This document shows positions 37,957-44,241 of a stretch of 44,241 bases of DNA, one piece after another (within the stretch, counting starts at the first letter, position 1; every line of letters starts with the position of its first letter). The notes under the pieces are model-generated. The model worked only from the letters and a program-made list of their open reading frames with translations. It ran no database searches and was not told the DNA's origin. This stretch comes from an uncultured Candidatus Saccharibacteria bacterium. GTDB lineage: Bacteria > Patescibacteriota > Saccharimonadia > Saccharimonadales > Saccharimonadaceae. A program made the translations under genes and the position numbers. The stretch spans positions 1 to 44,241 of the forward strand of contig CALHWD010000002.1 of the NCBI GenBank assembly GCA_938036825.1, given 5' to 3'.

Positions 37957-40900
37957 ATGAAATTTACACATGGCACACGCCGCCGAGCGGCAGAATATGA
38001 GAAGGATTGGGTGCAGCGCTGGAAGGATGATCAGACGTTTGAGAAGTCGGTGGCGCAGCGGCCGGCGGATAACGCATACGTCTTTTATGACGGGCCACCG
38101 TTTATCACCGGGGTGCCGCACCACGGTACATTGCTGAGCTCAATCGTCAAAGATGCAGTGCCGCGCTACTGGACGATGAAAGGCAAGCGCGTGGAGCGCC
38201 GCTGGGGCTGGGACTGCCATGGCCTGCCGGCGGAGAATTTCGTCGAAAAGCAGCTGAATATTGTGGATCGGCGGCAGATTGTGACGAGTAGCGACCAGCC
38301 AGCACCGCTGGATAAAGATGGTCAGCCACTGCCAACCATCAGCCTGGAGAAATACATCACCAAGGCGCGTGAAAGCATGGTGGCTAATAGTGAAACCTGG
38401 CAGGGTGTGATCGACCGGATTGGCCGCTGGGTGGACTTTGAGGGCGCCTACCGCACTATGGACAAGGACTTCATGGAGAGCGTCTGGTGGGCCTTTAAAC
38501 AGCTGTACGAAGCGGGCAAAATCTACGAAGGCGAAAAGGTGCTGATGTATGACACCAAGTTTGCCACCCCAGTGAGCAAGGCCGAAGTGACCATGGACAA
38601 CGACGCCTACCAGACAGTGACCGACCCGAGCGTGTATGTGAAGTTTCGGCTGGTGGACATGAATGGCAGACCCATGGCGCAGCGCGACGATATTTCGCAG
38701 TACAACTACGTGATTCTCCATGGATACACAGGCAGGAACGACAAGAACTTTATCCCGTGGCTTAAGCACGAATTAGAGCAGCGTGGTACCAAAGTACAGG
38801 CGCCGCAGCTCCCCAATACGGACAACCCAACAGAGGTTGAGCAGGTGCAATATGTGCTTGACCATGTGCAATTTGATGAAAACACTGTGTTGATTGGTCA
38901 TAGTCTTGGTGGATTGGTGGCGATGCGTGTGCTGGAAAAATTGCCGCACAAGATTCATCACCTCATGTTGGTAGCACCAGCAGTCCTAAGACAATTTTAT
39001 CAAGGAAGTGATGATATCGACACAAAAACTGGTGAGAGAAAGCGGTTTATCGATCACTTTAGTTATGACTTTGATTTCGGCAAAATCAGTAGCCAGGCGG
39101 TGCATAAGACAATCTTGCAAGATAATAACGATTCAGAATCGCGCAAGCCGTCCATGCAGTATATTGCTGAGAATATTGGTGCAACACTGTGCAAAACAGT
39201 TGCAAACAAAAGGCATTTTGTGGCAGAGCAAGAACCATTTATTCTGGAAACATTGTTGGCGAATGAGGATAGTGATGACGCCTTCCTTCTCGCCTGGACG
39301 ACCACGCCATGGACACTGCCAGCTAACCTGATGCTGGCCGTCAACCCAGATATGACGTACTGCGAAGTGAAGATATCAAAGGGTGCAAAAAACGTGTTCT
39401 TGATCTCGGGTAAGCATGCCTACGCATCGCGTGAGTACTATCCACACCTGAAGCAGCAGCTTGAGCAACAGGGCTATACGGTAACGATCATTGACCACAT
39501 TAACCCTGATAGCCCAGACTTAACAGAAAATGTAGAGCAGTTGGCGCAATACGACTTTACTCATGCGCATGTGGTGACGCATTCGCTGGGTGCAGCAACG
39601 TTCCTGAAATATTTGCAGGATGCTAATGTGACGGTTGCATCGCTGACGATGATTGCACCAGCGTATGGTGTGTCAAACAGTAATGATGAGCAATGGAAGC
39701 AAGAATCGGGCTACGTCGATCTCGCGGTTGATCTCTCCCAAGTGCGACGGAAGATCGCTCAGCGGCCGACTATTGTCTATTCGGACGATGCTAATGTGCT
39801 TAACAAAGGTTTTGCGCAGCTTGGCAAAGAGCTCGGTGCGGCGACGCAGTATGAGCCAGGTAAGGGGCATTTCTTTACGGCAGAGAAGAGCTTAGCGCCA
39901 GAGATTACACTGCCATTAAGCGAAAAACTCATCCTTGCCGAAGAAGCCCTCGAGCGCACTCTACAGGACGAAAAGCACCAGCCACTTGATTACGACGTGC
40001 TGCGCACCTTCCCCGGTAGCGAATTGGTGGGTAAAACATACCAGCCGCTTGATACGGGCTCGACCTGGCCAGACAGTGACAAGATTCACACTATCTACGC
40101 GGCGGATTTCGTCTCGCACGAGTCCGGTACGGGCATCGTGCACATTGCGCCGGCCTATGGTGAGGACGACTTTGAGCTGGCCAAGCGCTATGGCATTAGC
40201 GCCTTCCACGTCATCGATGATAACGGCTACTACACCGATGGCAATTACACAGGCCTGGAGGTGTGGGACAACAACAAATTCATCGCCAAAGACCTGAAGG
40301 AAAAGGGCGCGGTGTGGAAGATTGAGTACATTCGTCACGAATATCCGTTCAATCCGAGAAGCAAACAGCGCATCATGTACCGGGCCATCCCAAGCTGGTT
40401 CTTCGACATCCAGGGGCAAAAGCAGCTGATGTTGGATGAGAACGAGCATATCAATTGGTTCCCGAGCCACCTGAAGCACGGACGCTTTGCCAAAAATATC
40501 AAACAAGCACCCGACTGGAATCTCAGTCGCGATCGCTTTTGGGCCACCGCCATGCCGGTGTGGAAGGGCGATCAAGGCACGGTGAAGGTGGTTGGCAGCT
40601 ACGCAGAGCTCAAAGAGCTCAGCGGCGTGGAGCTCGAGGATTACCACCGCCCGTGGGTGGATGACATCACCTTTGAAATTGACGGCGAGAAGTTCACGCG
40701 CATCGACAAAGTGTTGGACTGCTGGTTCGAATCGGGTTCAATGCCATTCGCGCAGCTGCATTATCCGTTTGAAAATCGCCAGAAGTTTGAGGCGAATTAT
40801 CCGGCTGATTTCATTGTTGAGTACATCGGCCAGGTGCGAGCGTGGTTTTATTACGTGCATGCCGTCAATACGGCACTGGCCGAGATTGGCGCCTTTGGCC

Positions 40901-42264
40901 CGGATTGCCAGCACAAGAACGCCTATAGCAATGTCATTACCACCGGTGTGGTGGCGGGCAACGACGGCCGCAAGATGAGCAAGTCCCTCGGTAACTTTAC
41001 TGACCCGAATGAGCTGATGGATAAGTTCAGTGCCGATTCTTTGCGCTTTTTGCTGCTGAGTAGCCCGCTACTCAATGGCGAGGACTTTGCATTGCACGAT
41101 AAGGATGTCGGCGATGTGGCGCGCAAACTTGCCATGATTTGGAATATGTACGACTTTTTCACGATGTATGCTGAAGTTGATGGTTGGGAGTTTGACGGCG
41201 AGTTGGTTGATCCGCTGAGCGGTCAAGCGATATCTGGTGACGAAGGCTTTGCCTTTCCGGCAAAGCGAGGCCAAGAGCGCCAGCTGGATCAATTGGCGGC
41301 CGAGCGGCCTGAGGCAACGGATATCGCGACCGTAGCTAATGTAGTTACGAATCCGCTCGATATCTGGATTATTAGCCGTTTGCACGAGCTGGTGGCTGAG
41401 GTCGAGAAGCAGGTGGATGCCTATAACATCCCTGATGCGCTGAGTCCGATTCTGCCATTCCTTGACGATGCATCGAACTGGTATGTGCGCCGCAGTCGCC
41501 GCCGCTTCTGGAGATCGTCGAAAGGGGCCGCGGGCGCTGAGGATGATGGTGATAAAAATGATGCGTACCGCACGCTGCACTATGTGCTGGTGCGCCTGAG
41601 TTACATCTTGGCACCGTTTACGCCGTTTTTAGCCGAGGAATTGTATCATAATCTGACGGGCGATGATGAATCGATTCACTTGAAGGATTGGTTGCCAGCG
41701 GGTGCGGTGAATGAGCAGGCGCTACTTGACATGGCTAGGACGCGAGAGTTGATCAACAACGGCCTTAGTTTGCGGATGAAGCAGGACGAGCACCAAGCAT
41801 CGATCAAGGTGCGCCAGCCGCTGCAGTTTGCGGCATATGCGGGTGCAAAGCTGGCTGAGTACTACGAGCAAATCATGGCCGAGGAGCTCAATGTCAAGGA
41901 AATTCGCTGGATTGAGAATTTAGACGAGCACTTGGCTGATTATGACGTGACCGAGGGCGTGATCAAGCCAGAGAATTGGATCGAAATTAGTAAGCACTTG
42001 ACGCCCGAACTCAAACGCGAGGGCCTGATGCGTGAGGTCATTCGTCACGTGCAGAGTGCGCGCAAGAAGGCGGGATTGCAAGTGGACGATCGAATTACGC
42101 TGCAGCTGACGACGAATGACGAGCAGCTCCGCCAAGCGATTGATGAGTATGCTGAGGCGATTGCTACTGAGACGCTGGCGGTGTTTGGCGAGGTACATGA
42201 CAATCAGTCGACAGTGACGGTTGAAGGGGCTGAGCTCGAGATTGCCCTTGCTGTTGTAAAATAG
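37957..42264 (+). CDS. ileS: Isoleucyl-tRNA synthetase with two inserted serine hydrolase domains
   Basis: This charges tRNA-Ile. The 1435 residues include a class I catalytic core of the archaeal/eukaryotic-like type. The HIGH region reads PHHGTLL (residues 54-60), FGWDCHGLP-type sequence is present as WGWDCHGLP, and KMSKS is at 1006-1010. The CP1 editing domain is marked by TTTPWTLPAN and GTGIVHIAPAYGEDDF. Two RBBP9/YdeN-like alpha/beta hydrolase domains are inserted in frame. Domain 1 (about 249-436) has VILHGYTG, nucleophile Ser316 in GHSLGG, Asp389/392 and His420. Domain 2 (about 478-648) has Ser543 in THSLGA, Asp610/611 and His638 in GKGHF. The inserts are more A+T-rich than the flanking IleRS. 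Start: ATG after aaggagga. Confidence 0.95.
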   Translation: MKFTHGTRRRAAEYEKDWVQRWKDDQTFEKSVAQRPADNAYVFYDGPPFITGVPHHGTLLSSIVKDAVPRYWTMKGKRVERRWGWDCHGLPAENFVEKQLNIVDRRQIVTSSDQPAPLDKDGQPLPTISLEKYITKARESMVANSETWQGVIDRIGRWVDFEGAYRTMDKDFMESVWWAFKQLYEAGKIYEGEKVLMYDTKFATPVSKAEVTMDNDAYQTVTDPSVYVKFRLVDMNGRPMAQRDDISQYNYVILHGYTGRNDKNFIPWLKHELEQRGTKVQAPQLPNTDNPTEVEQVQYVLDHVQFDENTVLIGHSLGGLVAMRVLEKLPHKIHHLMLVAPAVLRQFYQGSDDIDTKTGERKRFIDHFSYDFDFGKISSQAVHKTILQDNNDSESRKPSMQYIAENIGATLCKTVANKRHFVAEQEPFILETLLANEDSDDAFLLAWTTTPWTLPANLMLAVNPDMTYCEVKISKGAKNVFLISGKHAYASREYYPHLKQQLEQQGYTVTIIDHINPDSPDLTENVEQLAQYDFTHAHVVTHSLGAATFLKYLQDANVTVASLTMIAPAYGVSNSNDEQWKQESGYVDLAVDLSQVRRKIAQRPTIVYSDDANVLNKGFAQLGKELGAATQYEPGKGHFFTAEKSLAPEITLPLSEKLILAEEALERTLQDEKHQPLDYDVLRTFPGSELVGKTYQPLDTGSTWPDSDKIHTIYAADFVSHESGTGIVHIAPAYGEDDFELAKRYGISAFHVIDDNGYYTDGNYTGLEVWDNNKFIAKDLKEKGAVWKIEYIRHEYPFNPRSKQRIMYRAIPSWFFDIQGQKQLMLDENEHINWFPSHLKHGRFAKNIKQAPDWNLSRDRFWATAMPVWKGDQGTVKVVGSYAELKELSGVELEDYHRPWVDDITFEIDGEKFTRIDKVLDCWFESGSMPFAQLHYPFENRQKFEANYPADFIVEYIGQVRAWFYYVHAVNTALAEIGAFGPDCQHKNAYSNVITTGVVAGNDGRKMSKSLGNFTDPNELMDKFSADSLRFLLLSSPLLNGEDFALHDKDVGDVARKLAMIWNMYDFFTMYAEVDGWEFDGELVDPLSGQAISGDEGFAFPAKRGQERQLDQLAAERPEATDIATVANVVTNPLDIWIISRLHELVAEVEKQVDAYNIPDALSPILPFLDDASNWYVRRSRRRFWRSSKGAAGAEDDGDKNDAYRTLHYVLVRLSYILAPFTPFLAEELYHNLTGDDESIHLKDWLPAGAVNEQALLDMARTRELINNGLSLRMKQDEHQASIKVRQPLQFAAYAGAKLAEYYEQIMAEELNVKEIRWIENLDEHLADYDVTEGVIKPENWIEISKHLTPELKREGLMREVIRHVQSARKKAGLQVDDRITLQLTTNDEQLRQAIDEYAEAIATETLAVFGEVHDNQSTVTVEGAELEIALAVVK
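38701..39265 (+). other. Inserted RBBP9/YdeN-like hydrolase domain 1 within ileS
   Basis: It lies between the VKFRL strand and FLLAWTTTPW of IleRS, at the entry of the CP1 domain. Order: strand YVILHGYTG, WLKHELEQRG, VQAPQLPNTDNP (the typical 'P-x-LPNT' of RBBP9-like proteins), IGHSLGGLVAMRVL, MLVAPAV, then Asp region and KRHFVAEQ. A complete Ser-Asp-His triad can be assigned. Confidence 0.88.
39388..39900 (+). other. Inserted RBBP9/YdeN-like hydrolase domain 2 within ileS
   Basis: It follows the CP1 strand YCEVKI and precedes LPLSEKLILAEEALER. Order: VFLISG, HLKQQLEQQGYTVTII, VVTHSLGAATFLKYL, MIAPAYG, IVYSDDANV and EPGKGHFFTAE. It is clearly homologous to domain 1 but diverged: the oxyanion-loop HGYTG is replaced by SGKHA, and GHSLGG by THSLGA. 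Confidence 0.85.
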
Positions 42265-42345
42265 TCATCACGATAAAGGTTGCGCCTCAAAACTAATGCG
42301 TGGCAAGCGTTTGTTCGGCTGCGCGCTGATCGGACATTCATGACC

Positions 42346-42374
42346 TTGGCGATCGCCATGCAACGCGGTACAAT
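42346..42374 (+). promoter_or_regulatory. Leaderless promoter of the Tim44/DUF3137 gene
   Basis: TTGGCG (42346-42351), 17-nt spacer, TACAAT (42369-42374), then 6 nt and the ATG at 42381. Confidence 0.72.
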
Positions 42375-42380
42375 GGGTTT

Positions 42381-43724
42381 ATGTGTAATCTAGCAGTTCT
42401 CAGTCAGTTACTCTTTTTTGCGCGAGCCGGTGGCGGCGGGTCAAGTTCTGGCGGTGGTGGTGGCGTTGTTCTTTTCGGGATACCGATGGTAATTGCAATT
42501 TCGGCAAGTGGTTTTGTGAAAAAAGCCACTCAGTCAAAGATGGCCGCCATAGCGGTCGGGTTTTTGGCCGGCCTACTCGCCAGTTTGTTCTACCTACTCG
42601 GCGGTGTTGTTATATTTATCCTGGTGGCTATCTCGGCATTGGTCGGTGCGATTATCGGGGCATTTACAGATAAGATCAGCCGTTTTCGCAAAGGCAGTGA
42701 GGCTGCGCAGCAAGCCGTCCGGCAAGCGGCGGCTCAGGACAGCGCCTGGAACGAACAGGGTATTGTCAATTATGCAACAACGGTGTTTAATCGGTTTCAA
42801 TATGACTGGGAGCGAATGGATTTGCCATCAATTCAGCAATACGTCACGCCGAATTATGCGCGGCATATCGGACTAATGTTGTATGCTCTACAACAGATGG
42901 GGCGAGTCAATCGCATGAAGAATGTGGCGATCAGTGAAGCGATTATCACCCGGGCGTATGATGATACGAATGATCAGAATGACCGAGTAAGTGTGAGTTT
43001 TGTTGCCTCGGCAAATGATGAGCTGGTTGACGTGGCGAGTGATGCGGTGCTACATCGTGATACGGGCGAGTTTGGTGAGCAGTGGAACTTTGTGCGCTCG
43101 GGTAATGGCTGGTTACTGGATAGTATTGATCAGGAAACGGAAGATCCCGCCCAGCTTGTTGCCTCTATGCAGCAGTTTGCAGCGCAATACGACATGTACT
43201 TCAGTCCGGATTGGGGGCGGTTACTGCTGCCGACCCGCGGTGAATTATTTAAGGGCGGCTTTAAGGGTACTGACATCAACAACCATATCATTGGGTTCTG
43301 GACGGGTAATCTATTGGTGCAGCTATACACCTATGTGGCTGACGCCTCAAATACCGATTCGGCGGCTACGTACATCATTGGACAGGTCAATCTGCCAAAG
43401 TCGTATGGCGGGATTTTGGTGGAGCGTCGGGATTCGCGCTTCCTGAAGCGGTTCAGGGCGCCGTCGGGTTATAAAAAAGTAGAACTGGAGTGGGGTGACT
43501 TTAACAAGCGCTACCAAGTCTACGCCACCGATGAGAACCAGGTGACGAGCTTTGAGCTGCTCAATCCAAGTTTCATGGCCTGGTTGTACGATCAAGACAT
43601 TAAGGTTAATATTGAGGTGGTAGATAATATTGTTTATCTCTATGCCAAAATTTCCACTGGCGAGATGCGCTACGGGGAGATGATGGATATTTTGCAGAAA
43701 TCACATAAAGAACTCAAGATGTAA
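42381..43724 (+). CDS. Membrane protein with Tim44-like and DUF3137-like domains
   Basis: After a short hydrophobic start comes a Gly/Ser run (ARAGGGGSSSGGGGG) typical of Tim44-like bacterial proteins, then two or three membrane helices (about 28-95). A Tim44-like domain follows (about 120-255; VFNRFQYDWERMDLPSIQQY, WNFVRSGNGWLLDSI). The C-terminal part (about 290-447) resembles DUF3137 (RYQVYATDENQVTSFELLNP, FMAWLYDQDIKVNI). The role is unknown; Tim44-like domains bind membrane or protein partners. It has 447 residues. galU starts 9 nt after the stop, so the two are probably co-transcribed. Confidence 0.88.
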   Translation: MCNLAVLSQLLFFARAGGGGSSSGGGGGVVLFGIPMVIAISASGFVKKATQSKMAAIAVGFLAGLLASLFYLLGGVVIFILVAISALVGAIIGAFTDKISRFRKGSEAAQQAVRQAAAQDSAWNEQGIVNYATTVFNRFQYDWERMDLPSIQQYVTPNYARHIGLMLYALQQMGRVNRMKNVAISEAIITRAYDDTNDQNDRVSVSFVASANDELVDVASDAVLHRDTGEFGEQWNFVRSGNGWLLDSIDQETEDPAQLVASMQQFAAQYDMYFSPDWGRLLLPTRGELFKGGFKGTDINNHIIGFWTGNLLVQLYTYVADASNTDSAATYIIGQVNLPKSYGGILVERRDSRFLKRFRAPSGYKKVELEWGDFNKRYQVYATDENQVTSFELLNPSFMAWLYDQDIKVNIEVVDNIVYLYAKISTGEMRYGEMMDILQKSHKELKM

Positions 43725-43733
43725 GGAGGAAAT

Positions 43734-44241
43734 ATGATTACCAAAGCTATTATTCCGGTCGCTGGTTGGGGTACACGGATGCTGCCAATCACTAAATCGA
43801 TTGAAAAATGTATGCTGCCGATTGGTAATCGACCGCTGATTGATTATGTGGTGCAGGACTGTTTGGCGGCCGGCGTGCGCGAGCTGATTTTTGTGGTGGG
43901 TGAGCAGAGTTCACAGCTGGAGAGCTATTATCGGAGCAACATCTTGCTCAACGATTATTTACGGAGCCGGGGTAAGGATGACAAGTTAGCCCTGGTGGCG
44001 CCGATTGATGCGAAGCTTCATTTTGTGACGCAACCGAGCTACGGTAAGTACGGATCAGCGGTACCGGTGGCCTTGGCGGCGGACTATCTCGAGGATGGCG
44101 AGTCGGCAGTAGTGCTGATGGGTGACGACTTTATGTATAATGCTGATGGCTCAAGCGAAGTAGCGCGACTCTTAGCAGCGACGCCAGACGGTCAATGTAG
44201 CCTGCTGGCTCAGGAAGTACCGGGCGATGACATTAGTCGGT
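43734..44241 (+). CDS. galU: UTP-glucose-1-phosphate uridylyltransferase, partial at window edge
   Basis: The first 169 codons are present; the gene runs off the right end. The nucleotidyltransferase signature AGWGTRMLPITKSIEKCMLP, then RPLIDYVVQD, FVTQPSYGKYGSAVPVALA and VVLMGDDFMYN identify GalU, which makes UDP-glucose for envelope glycans. The canonical Gly-x-Gly of the loop reads GWG. It starts after an ideal aaggagga site directly downstream of the Tim44/DUF3137 gene. Confidence 0.93.
   Translation, partial: MITKAIIPVAGWGTRMLPITKSIEKCMLPIGNRPLIDYVVQDCLAAGVRELIFVVGEQSSQLESYYRSNILLNDYLRSRGKDDKLALVAPIDAKLHFVTQPSYGKYGSAVPVALAADYLEDGESAVVLMGDDFMYNADGSSEVARLLAATPDGQCSLLAQEVPGDDISR

Noticed and set aside
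38701..39900. Inteins or homing endonucleases inside IleRS
   Set aside because: No splice-junction Cys/Ser/HN motifs or LAGLIDADG/HNH blocks; both inserts read as alpha/beta hydrolases.
1..44241. tRNA, rRNA, tmRNA, RNase P RNA or CRISPR arrays
   Set aside because: I scanned for TPsiC-like GTTCRANTC, tmRNA and RNase P core strings and spaced direct repeats and found none; this is by eye and not a tool search.

Overview
The window reads as chromosome of a small-genome Patescibacteria (CPR) bacterium, most likely a Saccharibacteria (TM7) relative. This assignment is inferred from short compact housekeeping proteins, two DUF5663-like proteins, a KGG-repeat protein, an LPQTG-anchored surface protein in a cell that also carries ftsA/ftsZ, and the gene neighbourhoods. 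The standard bacterial code fits throughout. I see no rRNA, tRNA, CRISPR array or insertion sequence.

Layout. 1-4.2 kb: accessory genes (two unknown proteins, a KGG stress-type protein, a zinc metallopeptidase, an LPQTG wall protein). 4.4-7.4 kb: translation genes rpsA and infB. 7.6-11.2 kb: a 767-residue repeat protein and two DUF5663-like proteins. 11.5-15.1 kb (minus strand): def-fmt and priA. 15.4-17.9 kb: a winged-helix regulator, recJ and a small unknown. 18-22.3 kb: accessory block with two apparently frameshifted minus-strand genes, a HTH-Panacea toxin-antitoxin candidate and a large hairpin. 22.5-24.6 kb: rpsU-yqeY, adk-map. 25.3-29.2 kb: leaderless ftsA, ftsZ, a cysteine-free nrdR, a thioredoxin-fold protein and VKOR. 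29.2-31.4 kb: about 2.2 kb without a gene, visibly richer in A+T and with several strong hairpins. 31.4-33.4 kb: LiaF-like envelope protein and tag. 33.5-37.8 kb: a T-box-like leader heading a tightly overlapping operon (44-residue ORF, GNAT, SGNH hydrolase, Nudix, histidine phosphatase, IMPase, YunG-like, NYN). 37.9-42.3 kb: ileS. 42.4 kb to end: Tim44/DUF3137 membrane protein and the start of galU.

Most striking points. (1) IleRS is 1435 residues because two RBBP9/YdeN-type serine hydrolase domains, each with a plausible Ser-Asp-His triad, sit in frame in and beside its CP1 editing domain. (2) A sequence at 33711-33750 reproduces the T-box antiterminator architecture (5-bp A1 stem, exact UGGUACC 7-nt bulge, 6-bp A2 stem) ahead of the hydrolase-rich operon that ends next to ileS. 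(3) Three copies of a conserved hairpin element with sequence-divergent but internally complementary outer stems lie just after intrinsic terminators. (4) Several housekeeping genes (def, priA, ftsA, tag, a LiaF-like gene, the Tim44-like gene, nearly rpsU) have a -10 box only 6-10 nt from the ATG, so they are probably transcribed as leaderless or near-leaderless mRNAs. (5) NrdR has lost every zinc-ribbon cysteine. (6) Two unrelated proteins end in VALAA, the same ending as some SsrA degradation tags.

All coordinates, motifs and pairings were read by eye. Family names rest on motif recognition without database search.
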